DNA of 33,937 nucleotides from Clostridia bacterium (GTDB lineage Bacteria > Bacillota > Clostridia > Oscillospirales > CAG-272), in assembly GCA_024404505.1 (NCBI GenBank), contig JAKSPU010000017.1, positions 1-33,937 on the forward strand, in the 5' to 3' direction. Numbering within the stretch: the stretch's first letter is position 1; each line of letters starts with the position of its first letter. Positions 24,838 through 32,984 of this stretch are shown here, piece after piece. The notes beneath the pieces are model-generated. The model made no database searches, was not told the DNA's origin, and saw only the letters and a program-made list of their open reading frames with translations. Position numbers and translations under genes: made by a program.

Positions 24838-25755
24838 ATGGACGACGCAAGCACGCTTGAGAGACCTGTGCTGATCGACGTGAAGGACGTGTCCTACGCC
24901 TACCCGCCGGAGAGCAGCGACCCGCGTCCGGTGCTGTCCCATGTGAATATGACCGTCCGCGAGGGCGAATACGTGGCCATCCTCGGCCATAACGGCTCCG
25001 GCAAGTCCACGCTGGCCAAGCTGATCAACCTTGTCATCGACGACTATACCTACGCCGAGGGGCAGATCCTCGTGAACGGCAGGGACGTCATGTCCGATGA
25101 TATCACCGAGGAGGAGATCCTCGATCTGCGCCGCAGCGTAGGCATGGTGTTCCAGAATCCGGACAACCAGCTCGTCGCCACCATCGTCGAGGAGGACGTG
25201 GCGTTCGGCCCCGAGAATCTCGGCATCCCGCAGAAGGAGCTGCGGCAGCGTGTGGACGACGCGCTGGAGACCGTCGGCATGACGGAGTACGCGCAGCATG
25301 AGCCGCACAGGCTTTCCGGCGGACAGAAGCAGCGCGTGGCCATCGCGGGCATCATCGCCATGAAGCCGCGCTGCATGATCTTCGACGAATCGACCGCCAT
25401 GCTCGACCCGATGGGCCGTAAGGAGGTCGTCGCCACCATGGAAAAGCTCAACCGCGAGGAGGGCATCACGGTGCTGTCCATCACCCACTACATGGATGAG
25501 GCGGCACGCGCCGATCGCGTCGTCGTGCTGTCCGACGGGAAGATCATCCTCGACGGCACGCCCGACTACGTGTTCGACCACGCGGAGACCATGCGTGCGG
25601 CCGGTCTTGACCTGCCGCAGTGCACCGCCGCCGCCAAGTACCTCAAGACGAGAGGCGTGAAGCTCGAGGGCTCCCTCACGAGCGTGGAGAGCTGCGCCGA
25701 GGCGATCCTGAAGGCATGGCGGGAACGTCAGCGGAAGGAGGGGGCGTGCGACTGA
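24838..25755 (+). CDS. ecfA1: Energy-coupling factor transporter ATPase EcfA1
   Basis: One of the two ATPases of the ECF vitamin and metal importer core, working with EcfA2 and EcfT at the inner face of the membrane. In the 305-aa product: Walker A GHNGSGKST (50-58), Q-loop FQNPDNQLVATIVEEDVAFGPENLG, signature LSGGQKQR (159-166), Walker B CMIFDE (179-184) and switch His in SITHYMDEA. The FQNPDNQ and AFGPEN segments are typical of EcfA. ATG 24838 was preferred over GTG 24829 because the ribosome binding site GTGAGGTG covers the latter. A C-terminal extension of about 30 residues is typical. The ecfA2 start codon lies 1 base after its stop. Confidence 0.96.
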   Translation: MDDASTLERPVLIDVKDVSYAYPPESSDPRPVLSHVNMTVREGEYVAILGHNGSGKSTLAKLINLVIDDYTYAEGQILVNGRDVMSDDITEEEILDLRRSVGMVFQNPDNQLVATIVEEDVAFGPENLGIPQKELRQRVDDALETVGMTEYAQHEPHRLSGGQKQRVAIAGIIAMKPRCMIFDESTAMLDPMGRKEVVATMEKLNREEGITVLSITHYMDEAARADRVVVLSDGKIILDGTPDYVFDHAETMRAAGLDLPQCTAAAKYLKTRGVKLEGSLTSVESCAEAILKAWRERQRKEGACD

Positions 25756-25756
25756 T

Positions 25757-26746
25757 ATGAAGAAACGCAGGAAAAACGTGACGGAAACGGTCGCGGATAC
25801 GACGCCCGTCACCTACATGAATCCCGTGCCGGAGGGCGAGATCCCCATGCTCCGCCTGACGCACGTCAATTACCGCTACTCCGCCGGGACCCCGTTCGAG
25901 GTCAAGGCGCTGGACGACATCAACCTCAATATCCGCCGCGGGCGCATCACCGGCCTGATCGGACACACCGGCTGCGGCAAGTCCACGCTGGTGCAGCTGT
26001 TCAACGGCCTCAACCGGGCTGAATCCGGCACCGTGGAGCTGGACGGCGAGGACATCTGGAAGGAGCCGAAGGAGATCGGCAAGATCCGCTTCCGGGTCGG
26101 TCTTGTCATGCAGTACCCCGAGTACCAGCTGTTCGAGGAGACCGTCCGCGCCGACATCGGCTTCGGTCCGAAGAACATGAAGCTCTCCCCCGAGGAGATC
26201 GAGGAGCGCGTGAACGAGGCCGCCGCGTTCGTCGGCCTTACGCCCGACCTCATGGACCGCTCCCCGTTCGATCTCTCCGGCGGTCAGAAGCGCCGTGTGG
26301 CGATCGCCGGCATCATGGCCATGCGTCCGCAGGTGCTGGTGCTGGACGAGCCGGCTGCCGGGCTTGACCCGCAGGGCCGCCACTCCATCTTTTCCGGCAT
26401 CCGCGACTACGGACGCAGGACGGGCTGCACGGTCATCATCGTCAGCCACAGCATGGAGGATATGGCACAGTACTGCGACGACGTCGTGGTCATGGCGCAC
26501 TCGAAGGTGCTGATGGCCGGCGGGCGCGATTCCGTGTTCATCCGCGCCGACGAGCTGGAGGGCGTCGGACTCGATATCCCGCTCGTCACCAAGCTGACCA
26601 TCCTGCTGCGCGAGGGCGGCATGAAGATCGATCCCGGCCTGTATACGGTGGACGCCATGGAGGACGCGCTGTGCGAGGCCTTCGGTCTGCCCCTTTACTG
26701 TGACTCGCCTGACGGCGGGCCGGAGAAGGGAGGCGGACGCGCATGA
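25757..26746 (+). CDS. ecfA2: Energy-coupling factor transporter ATPase EcfA2
   Basis: Second ATPase of the ECF module. The 329-aa product has Walker A GHTGCGKST (69-77), Q-loop VMQYPEYQLFEETVRADIGFGPKN, signature LSGGQKRR (173-180), Walker B VLVLDEP (193-199) and switch His in IIVSHSMEDMA. The Q-loop YPEYQLFE is the standard EcfA2 form. The first 30 residues are a Lys/Arg- and Thr-rich extension before the conserved LRLTHVNYRY; an internal Met31 is an alternative start, but ATG 25757 lies one base after ecfA1, which favours coupling. It overlaps ecfT by 4 bases (ATGA). Confidence 0.96.
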   Translation: MKKRRKNVTETVADTTPVTYMNPVPEGEIPMLRLTHVNYRYSAGTPFEVKALDDINLNIRRGRITGLIGHTGCGKSTLVQLFNGLNRAESGTVELDGEDIWKEPKEIGKIRFRVGLVMQYPEYQLFEETVRADIGFGPKNMKLSPEEIEERVNEAAAFVGLTPDLMDRSPFDLSGGQKRRVAIAGIMAMRPQVLVLDEPAAGLDPQGRHSIFSGIRDYGRRTGCTVIIVSHSMEDMAQYCDDVVVMAHSKVLMAGGRDSVFIRADELEGVGLDIPLVTKLTILLREGGMKIDPGLYTVDAMEDALCEAFGLPLYCDSPDGGPEKGGGRA

Positions 26747-27588
26747 AAAGCATCTCGCTCGGTCAGTACTATCCGGCCGATTCCGTCATCCACCGTATGG
26801 ATCCGCGCGTCAAGGTGATCTGCGCGGTCGCTTACATCGTCGCCTCGTTCCTCTGCAAGAATTTCTTCTCGTTCATGCTGCTGCTCGTGTCCGCGATCAT
26901 TCTTGTGCTGATCAGCCGCATCCCTCTCCGGATCGTGCTGGGCAGCATGAAGGCGCTGATCTTCATCATGGCCTTCACCGCGGTCATCAACATTTTCTGG
27001 ATCACGGATCCGGGTGCCGAGCCGCTGTTCTCGTGGTGGATCATCAAGGTGTACACGAAGGGACTCTATCACGCGCTGTTCATCCTGGTCCGCATCGTCG
27101 CCATGATCATCGGCACGAGCATTTTCCTGACCTACACCACCTCTCCCATCGCGCTGACCGATGCCATCGAGCGCCTGCTGTACCCGCTGTCGCTGCTGCA
27201 CGTCCCGGTGCATACCTTCGCCATGATGATGACGATCGCGCTGCGCTTCATCCCCACCATCGTTGACGAGACGGACAAGATCATGTCCGCCCAGAAGGCG
27301 CGCGGCGCCGACTTCACCACCGGCTCGCTTTCCGACCGCGTGAAGGCGTTGATCCCCGTCATCGTGCCGCTGTTCGCCTCGGCGTTCCGCCGGGCCGACG
27401 AGCTGGCGACCGCGATGGAATGCCGCTGCTACCACGGCGGCGAGGGACGCACCCGTCTGCGCGTACTGAAGCTGCACGCACGGGATTTCGTCGTGCTTGC
27501 CGTGATGGCCGCGTTCATCGCGGGCGTCGTCCTCATCAATATCTGCGGCGCACGGAACGGCTGGCTGTACACCATGACCATTGCCTGA
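26743..27588 (+). CDS. ecfT: Energy-coupling factor transporter transmembrane protein EcfT
   Basis: Membrane scaffold joining the two ATPases to a substrate-binding S component. The 281-aa product has about five to six hydrophobic helices, starts GQYYPADSVIHRMDPRVKV (the usual EcfT opening), and carries the coupling-helix signature QKARGADF (ARG at 186-188). The second coupling motif, usually A-R-G/A-R-C, reads CRC (227-229) in AMECRCYHGGEGRTRL. No S-component gene is in the window, so the substrate is unknown; a group II shared module serving several S components is likely. truA, often next, is absent. It is the last gene of the ruvC-ecfT unit. Confidence 0.95.
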   Translation: MKSISLGQYYPADSVIHRMDPRVKVICAVAYIVASFLCKNFFSFMLLLVSAIILVLISRIPLRIVLGSMKALIFIMAFTAVINIFWITDPGAEPLFSWWIIKVYTKGLYHALFILVRIVAMIIGTSIFLTYTTSPIALTDAIERLLYPLSLLHVPVHTFAMMMTIALRFIPTIVDETDKIMSAQKARGADFTTGSLSDRVKALIPVIVPLFASAFRRADELATAMECRCYHGGEGRTRLRVLKLHARDFVVLAVMAAFIAGVVLINICGARNGWLYTMTIA

Positions 27589-27879
27589 CGCATCGGAAGC
27601 GGACAGCACGCAAAGTGCCGGAAAACGCTTTGCTTTCAATGGAAATACGGCATCCGACGCGGCAAAACACGCCGGATGCCGTATTTGCAAAAAGTTGGCA
27701 AAATTCTGTTGAATACACAAAAACAGCCGATACGAATTGTCAGTTGTCCACAAAACAAGAATTTGCATTCGTTTATATTCGCTATGGCCGACTTTGCAAA
27801 AATGTATAAAATGCCGAAAATTGTCAGCCGAACGGAGCGCGTCCGTGCGTTCCCGGCGGCAAAATGGAAAAAGTGCCTC
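27589..27879. other. AT-rich intergenic region with a perfect 14-bp inverted repeat
   Basis: No gene is seen. AAATACGGCATCCG (27643-27656) and CGGATGCCGTATTT (27673-27686) form a stem closing a 16-base loop, but no T-tract follows, so termination of ecfT there is uncertain. The rest (27687-27840) is much richer in A and T than its surroundings, with repeated TTTGCAAAAA and AATTGTCAG motifs, and could be an upstream activator region for the promoter at 27880 or a remnant of acquired DNA. Confidence 0.5.
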
Positions 27880-27907
27880 TTGACAAAGGATAATTTCATG
27901 TTATAAT
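27880..27907 (+). promoter_or_regulatory. Strong consensus SigA promoter of the SigH-like gene
   Basis: TTGACA (27880-27885), 16 bases, TATAAT (27902-27907): both hexamers are perfect, the best match in the window. Confidence 0.9.
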
Positions 27908-27980
27908 AGGGAAGGTCGGTCTTTTCCGGACCGATCGACTCCCTGGACTGTCTGCTGTCCCAAGGAGGAAGAGTATCACC

Positions 27981-28586
27981 ATGAGCATAACCACCGCAAA
28001 ACCGGAACCGGCGGCGGACGAGGTCCGCGCGCTGATCTGCCAGGCACAGGCCGGCAGCGAGGAAGCCGTAACCGGCATCCGCACCCGGTATAATCCGCTT
28101 CTCCTCTCTCTGCTGGGCCGCCTCGATACCGGCAGCCTGACCGCGCAGGAGATCGCGGATCTGCACGAGGAAGCCGACCGCAAGCTGCTGGACGCCGTGT
28201 ACTCCTACGACACCGCGCAGAACGACGTCACCTTCGGTCTGTACGCGCAGGTGTGCATCCACAACGCGCTGGTCTCCGAGCTGCGCCGCATCAACGCCGC
28301 TCACCGCGTGAGCGTGATCCCGCTGGACGATCCCGCCGTGGCGGGTCTTGCCTCGGGCGACAATCCCGCGCGCCGCGCGGCGGACAGGGATCGCTACGAG
28401 CAGTTGGTCCGCACCATACGCACCGAGCTGTCCGAGCTTGAGAACCGCATCTGGTGGGCCTATATGGCCGGATCCAACGCGTCCGAGATCGCGGCTTCGG
28501 TAGGGAAGCCGGAGAAATCCGTTCACAACGCGATCTACCGCATCCGGCAGAAGCTCCGGAAATGCCTGTCGGAGCCCAAAGAATGA
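27981..28586 (+). CDS. Sigma-70 family sigma factor, SigH-like
   Basis: A 201-aa alternative sigma factor. Region 2 is around residues 15-110 (QAGSEEAVTGIRTRYNPLLLSLL, YDTAQNDVTFGLYAQVCIHNALVSELRR), and region 4 is LSELENRIWWAYMAGSNASEIAASVGKPEKSVHNAIYRIRQKLRKCL (about 152-198). The region 4 pattern, with a KSVHNAI recognition helix, is closest to the SigH (Spo0H) family, and the length fits. Region 2 is more divergent: the usual YF(L)xGADxEDLxQEGxIGL core is not evident and is replaced by a longer acidic LTAQEIADLHEEADRKLL. It could be SigH itself or a paralogue. AAGGAGG lies upstream of the ATG and a perfect-consensus promoter drives it. Confidence 0.75.
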   Translation: MSITTAKPEPAADEVRALICQAQAGSEEAVTGIRTRYNPLLLSLLGRLDTGSLTAQEIADLHEEADRKLLDAVYSYDTAQNDVTFGLYAQVCIHNALVSELRRINAAHRVSVIPLDDPAVAGLASGDNPARRAADRDRYEQLVRTIRTELSELENRIWWAYMAGSNASEIAASVGKPEKSVHNAIYRIRQKLRKCLSEPKE

Positions 28587-28593
28587 GCCCTTT

Positions 28594-28613
28594 CGGGGAG
28601 GATTCCCCGTTTT
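28594..28613 (+). terminator. Weak rho-independent terminator
   Basis: CGGGGA (28594-28599) pairs with TCCCCG (28604-28609) around GGAT, followed by four T. It begins 8 bases after the SigH-like stop codon. With a short T-tract it may be leaky, letting transcription continue into the structured leader. Confidence 0.55.
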
Positions 28614-28614
28614 C

Positions 28615-28680
28615 GTCCCGATAGTTTAAGCAAAACCCGGGGAGCATCCCCGCATGGCGGTCCGAGTCCGCCGAGGGACA
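28615..28680 (+). ncRNA. tRNA-like cloverleaf upstream of the zinc-ribbon gene
   Basis: Four stems fold in tRNA order: outer stem GTCCC (28615-28619) with GGGAC (28675-28679) followed by a discriminator-like A; D-like arm GTTT-AAGCA-AAAC (28624-28636); anticodon-like arm CGGGG-AGCAT-CCCCG (28638-28652); T-like arm GGCGG-TCCGAGT-CCGCC (28656-28672). It is not a normal tRNA: the anticodon loop has 5 nt, the D loop lacks GG, two acceptor pairs fail and CCA is not encoded. It may be a decayed tRNA or a regulatory leader for the gene at 28719. Confidence 0.4.
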
Positions 28681-28718
28681 AATAATTTAATCTCTTTTCA
28701 AAAGCGAGGTAAGGAACC

Positions 28719-29039
28719 ATGTACGAAGATGAAGTTATGAACGCGAATGTAGAAGAGCCCGTCTATGCGGACGAGACCCTGGTCTGCAAGGAATGCGGCA
28801 ATGAGTTCGTGTTCACCGCAGGCGAGCAGCGCTTCTACGCTGAAAAGGGCTTCAAGAACAAGCCCAAGACCTGCAAGGCGTGCCGTGACGCCAAGAAGAA
28901 TGCCGGCAAGCCCGAGCGTCAGTACTTTGAGGCTGTCTGCGCTGACTGCGGCGCCATCGCCAAGCTCACCTTCCAGCCCAGCGCTGACCGTCCCGTGTAC
29001 TGCAGCGCTTGCTTCGAGGCGAGAAAGAACGCTCGCTGA
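28719..29039 (+). CDS. Small double zinc-ribbon protein
   Basis: A 106-aa cytoplasmic protein with four CxxC pairs: Cys23/26 (LVCKECGNEFVFTAGEQRFY), Cys52/55 (TCKACRDAKK), Cys74/77 (AVCADCGAIAKLTF) and Cys95/98 (VYCSACFEARK). The first two make a zf-trcl-type ribbon (PF13451) with the characteristic GEQRFYAEKGF linker; the last two make a second CxxC/CxxC ribbon. Similar proteins are common and abundant in Clostridia, and the basic C-terminus suggests nucleic-acid or ribosome association, but the function is unknown. AGGTAAGGA precedes the ATG. The gene is preceded by a tRNA-like structure and a weak terminator. Confidence 0.9.
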   Translation: MYEDEVMNANVEEPVYADETLVCKECGNEFVFTAGEQRFYAEKGFKNKPKTCKACRDAKKNAGKPERQYFEAVCADCGAIAKLTFQPSADRPVYCSACFEARKNAR

Positions 29040-29084
29040 GTCCTTGCCCGTTTTCTATACGGCAGCGACGTAAAAGCGCCGGAA

Positions 29085-29119
29085 GCGGGGTATTGTGGAA
29101 CGACACAGTACCCCGCATT
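29085..29119 (+). terminator. Hairpin, probable terminator of the zinc-ribbon gene
   Basis: GCGGGGTA (29085-29092) pairs with TACCCCGC (29109-29116), extended by TGTG/CACA inside, followed by ATTT. The T-tract is short. Confidence 0.55.
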
Positions 29120-29197
29120 TCGTCATGTCATGATGTCATGAATCCCGTTATCCGTGCTGACCATGCCGGCTGTGCTGTCCGGCTGAAAGGAACTGTT

Positions 29198-32100
29198 ATG
29201 AAACCCACCACACGTCTGACCTCCATACTTCTCACGCTGACCATGCTCCTCGGTATGGTTTCTCTTTGTACTGTCCCGGCTGCGGACGGCGGCGAGGGCC
29301 TTTCATGGTCCGGCACGCCGATCACTCATCACGAGGGCAGCTGCGATTACCTTGACAGCACGCTGACCACTCATATCTTTGACTTCTCCGTAGACAGCAT
29401 CAGCTACTACGCCACCGACCGTACCGTGGCCTATAACGGAACGCCCGTCCTCGAGGACGGCCGCGTGACCAACCGCCCCGGTCATACATTCACCTTCGGC
29501 TCCGCTCTTTGCTTGGGCGATGAGTACGGGCTTGAGGAAGGATACGCCTCCTTCGATCTGTGCCTGAGGGCCGGCAAGGTGTCGATGGGTGTCCGCAACA
29601 CCCGCACCTGCTCCACGCCCGACAAGCGCGGCATCTGGTTTGATTTCACCCCCGGTACGCTCACGGTCCGCGAGCCGGACAGCGGTCTGTCCGTTGACCT
29701 CACGCTCGCTGCCGATTTGTCCGCCGGACAGACGATCCGGGTGTACGAGGGCCTCTCGAACCTGACGCTGACCGTCGGCGGGGAGACCGTCTGCGTGATC
29801 AGCTATACCCGCGGCGGCGGCCTCGCGGTCTGCGGCGCGGACGGCACCGAGCTTGCCAAAACGGAAAACAACACTGTCGAGCCGACCGGATACTTCTCCA
29901 TCCATCTTGAGGAGCTGGACGGCTGGATCGACAACGTGATCTACACCAGCGTCAGCGAGACGCGCAAAGAGCAGCCCGCCGCCGGGTCTCTCCGTAAGAT
30001 CGACTACTCGACGTGGACCGCCACGGACGCCATAGGACGCACCGTGTCCGGCAACGCCTCGGTCGGCGATCCGAAGGAAAAGCGCGACGTCGGCGTGTTC
30101 TACTTTCTCTGCTGGGTCGGCGCGGGGCAGCACGTGACCGACAACACGCTGCTGTACTCCGAGGGCGGCATCGAGGGCGTGAAATCGCATTACGCGCAGA
30201 CGGTCGGTGAGTCCTACTGGGGCGAGCCGTTCTTCGGCTACTACCGCAACACCGATACGTGGGTCTACCGCAAGCACGCCTACCAACTGGAGGCAGCCGG
30301 CGTGGACTTCATCTTCCTTGACGTTTCCAACGCCGAGGTCTTCATCGAGGGCCACATGGCGCTGTTCAACACATGGTTGGAGATGCGGCACGAGGGCATC
30401 GACACCCCGCAGATCTGCTTCTTCAACGGCGACAGCGGTGCGACCTTCGAGTCCAACATGAAAAAGCTGTTCACGACCGTGTACTCCGACGAGAACTGGT
30501 CGAAATACGAGGAGCTGTTTTACCTGTGGGATGGCAAGCCGCTCGTGTTCGGCAACCTGTCCGGCGTCTCCCTCGGCATGAAGCAGACCATCCAGAACAA
30601 GTTCACCGTCCGCGGCAACTGGGCCTGGTGCGACAAGAACAACTACTGGTCGTGGATGCAGGAATACATCGTGACGGGTTCGCGTGCAAAACTGCAGAAC
30701 GGCGGCTGGGGACGCAGCGCCGACGGCACGTACGAATCGCTGTCCGTTGCGCTCGGCCACCACGCCACCCAAAGCAAGGGACGCTCCTTCGTCAACAACC
30801 GGCAGGCAGACAACAAGCTCGGCGACTATGAGTACTCCTCCATCGAGCGGTCCGGGCAGGGCCTGTGCTTCGCCAACGAGTTCAAGGCCGTGCAGATGCT
30901 GATGGAGAAGGAGATCAAGGCCGATCAGCCCTTCTGCCTGCTCATCACGGGCTGGAACGAGTGGATCGCGGGCGGCACCCGCCTCGACGCGCCGACCTCC
31001 TTCTGCAACGGTCAGGCCGATTTCCAGTACGTCGATAACTTCAACGCCGAGTTCTCCCGCGACGCCGAGCCGATGCGCAACCGCAACGGCTACGGCTTCG
31101 GCGACAACTACTACTACCAGATGGTCGACGTCATCCGGCAGTACAAGGGCATCTCCGCGACGCCGGCGGCTGACAACCAGACCACCGTCAGCATCTACGA
31201 CCTATCCGGCTGGGACAACATTTCCATGACCTACATGGATTCGCTGTACGACGTCGAGCATCGCAACACGATCTCCTACGACGCCGATTACCGCTACATC
31301 AACAACAGCGGGCGCAACGATCTCGACACGGCCAAGGTCTCGCAGGACGACAATAATCTGTACTTCCTCGTGACCTGCGCCGACGACGTCATCATCGACG
31401 ACGGCCCGAACTGGATGAACCTGTTCCTTGATACCGACAACGATCCGGCAACCGGCTGGAACGGCTTCGACTACGTTTTGAACCGCGCGCGCGACTCCTT
31501 CGCGGTCACCGTGGAGAAGATCACCGACGCGGACTTCCATACCGAGACGGTCGGCGGCGCGTACTACGCCGTGCAGGGGAACACCATGACCGTCCGTCTC
31601 CCCAAGGAGCTGCTGGGCCTTTCCGGCACCGTAACGGCGATGAACTTCAAGTGGGCGGACAATTCCGTCGATACCACGGCGGAAAAGCCCGATCCCATGG
31701 ATTTCATGGATCACGGTGACACCGCGCCCGACAGCCGGTTTGCGTTCGTGTATCTCTGCGAATCCTGCACCACGACCGCCGAGGCACCCGTCACGCTGGC
31801 CACCGACGCATACACGACGCAGACGGCGCAGATCCCCGCCGTACCGACCGACCTGTCCTACGAGACCAAACTCGGCTCCCGCGACGTGGACTACCTGTTC
31901 GACGCCGAGCATGAGTCTGCCGGCATCTACGTCACCGACAGCGCGCTGGCGGACTACTTCCAGCACGTAGGCGGCAACTCCTCGAGCAAGGTGCAGATCG
32001 TCAAGCAGAGCGGCAAGGAGAACAAGTACATGAAGATGACGGGCTACTCCGACCTGCGGACGTGGAACGACGTCAAGGGCAGCTATGAGATGTCCGTTGA

Positions 32101-32968
32101 CCTGCACATGATAGACGTGGGCAACAGCGCCGTGTATGTCCGCGGCGAGATGCCCGGCAGTCTCTCCCCTGTAAACCCGCGCAATTTCAACGTGTATCAG
32201 GTATTCAACTACTTTGAGTGGGACTGGTACGCAGAGAACGGCGGCCGCAAATTCGGCGGCTCGTCCACGGCCGGGTCCGGCATCGGTATCTACCCGACGG
32301 AGGACAGCCTGATCCTGCGCGTCAAGCGGTACGCGTCAGACGGTCTGACGGTCGCGTCCGCCTCTCACACCTTTGCTTATCCCGCCTCGTACGAGGTCGG
32401 CGGCGACGGCTGGTTCAACCTGCACGTGCTGGACGACGGGACCACCGTGTCCATCCTGTGCAACGACACGCTGATCTGCACCGTGAAGCTGGAGCAGCCG
32501 GGTGTGACCTACGAATCCGACGGCACGGGGCAGGAGTACTACGGTCTTGCAACTGTGTTTGACGCGGACGGTAAGGAGGTCCTGAAGGTCGAGAATACCC
32601 GCCTCAACTCCGCCGGCTCGCAGATCGCCGTCACCACGAGAGACCAGACCATGGAGTTTGACAACATCTACATCCGCTACACCGAGCTGCTGGTCGAGGG
32701 CAACCACGTGGTCACGCCCTTCAATCCCGTGTTGACCGAGGTCGAATACACGCCCGACACGCGTCTCGTCTCCACGCTGTACCTCGGCAAGCTGCCGGAG
32801 GTCGTGACGGAGCCGGAGACCGTTCCCGCAGACGATCCCGCCGCAACGGAGCCGGACGGTTCCGGAACGACCGCGGACGGCAGCGGCTGCAAGTCGCTTC
32901 TGACGCTCGCCGCGCTTCCTCTCGTGCTGACCGCCGCGGCGCTCGTCCGCCGGAAGCGCGAGGACTGA
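29198..32968 (+). CDS. Large secreted GH99/WbsX-like protein with CBM9-like domain and C-terminal anchor
   Basis: A 1256-aa exported protein. It begins with a signal peptide (MKPTTRLTSILLTLTMLLGMVSL). Residues about 30-270 are beta-rich and LamG/concanavalin-like (GYASFDLCLRAGKVSMGV). From about 290 a TIM-barrel-like domain runs VGVFYFLCWVGAG, GYYRNTDTWVYRKHAYQLEAAGVDFIFLDVSN and LLITGWNEWIAGGT (WNEW at 586-589), which resembles the GH99-like WbsX group. Residues about 700-860 look like a CBM9/DOMON-type domain (DDNNLYFLVTCAD, NLFLDTDNDPATGWNGFDY). Then comes another LamG-like part, a Thr/Pro/Asp linker, and a membrane helix with RRKRED (1233-1256). ATG 29198 was chosen for GAAAGGAA upstream and the signal peptide. 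Action on host or plant glycans is inferred. Confidence 0.8.
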   Translation: MKPTTRLTSILLTLTMLLGMVSLCTVPAADGGEGLSWSGTPITHHEGSCDYLDSTLTTHIFDFSVDSISYYATDRTVAYNGTPVLEDGRVTNRPGHTFTFGSALCLGDEYGLEEGYASFDLCLRAGKVSMGVRNTRTCSTPDKRGIWFDFTPGTLTVREPDSGLSVDLTLAADLSAGQTIRVYEGLSNLTLTVGGETVCVISYTRGGGLAVCGADGTELAKTENNTVEPTGYFSIHLEELDGWIDNVIYTSVSETRKEQPAAGSLRKIDYSTWTATDAIGRTVSGNASVGDPKEKRDVGVFYFLCWVGAGQHVTDNTLLYSEGGIEGVKSHYAQTVGESYWGEPFFGYYRNTDTWVYRKHAYQLEAAGVDFIFLDVSNAEVFIEGHMALFNTWLEMRHEGIDTPQICFFNGDSGATFESNMKKLFTTVYSDENWSKYEELFYLWDGKPLVFGNLSGVSLGMKQTIQNKFTVRGNWAWCDKNNYWSWMQEYIVTGSRAKLQNGGWGRSADGTYESLSVALGHHATQSKGRSFVNNRQADNKLGDYEYSSIERSGQGLCFANEFKAVQMLMEKEIKADQPFCLLITGWNEWIAGGTRLDAPTSFCNGQADFQYVDNFNAEFSRDAEPMRNRNGYGFGDNYYYQMVDVIRQYKGISATPAADNQTTVSIYDLSGWDNISMTYMDSLYDVEHRNTISYDADYRYINNSGRNDLDTAKVSQDDNNLYFLVTCADDVIIDDGPNWMNLFLDTDNDPATGWNGFDYVLNRARDSFAVTVEKITDADFHTETVGGAYYAVQGNTMTVRLPKELLGLSGTVTAMNFKWADNSVDTTAEKPDPMDFMDHGDTAPDSRFAFVYLCESCTTTAEAPVTLATDAYTTQTAQIPAVPTDLSYETKLGSRDVDYLFDAEHESAGIYVTDSALADYFQHVGGNSSSKVQIVKQSGKENKYMKMTGYSDLRTWNDVKGSYEMSVDLHMIDVGNSAVYVRGEMPGSLSPVNPRNFNVYQVFNYFEWDWYAENGGRKFGGSSTAGSGIGIYPTEDSLILRVKRYASDGLTVASASHTFAYPASYEVGGDGWFNLHVLDDGTTVSILCNDTLICTVKLEQPGVTYESDGTGQEYYGLATVFDADGKEVLKVENTRLNSAGSQIAVTTRDQTMEFDNIYIRYTELLVEGNHVVTPFNPVLTEVEYTPDTRLVSTLYLGKLPEVVTEPETVPADDPAATEPDGSGTTADGSGCKSLLTLAALPLVLTAAALVRRKRED

Positions 32969-32984
32969 GCAGGGAAGTGCCCGT

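Noticed and set aside
23887..25812. 641-codon minus-strand open frame across the RlmI-like gene and ecfA1
   Set aside because: Shadow frame spanning two confident plus-strand genes; no start signals.
28615..28680. Ordinary functional tRNA gene
   Set aside because: Anticodon loop of 5 nt, missing D-loop GG, broken acceptor pairs and no encoded CCA; kept only as a tRNA-like structure.
29009..29197. N-terminal extension of the large secreted protein
   Set aside because: The added 63 residues overlap the end of the zinc-ribbon gene and the hairpin at 29085; the ATG at 29198 has a ribosome binding site and a clean signal peptide.
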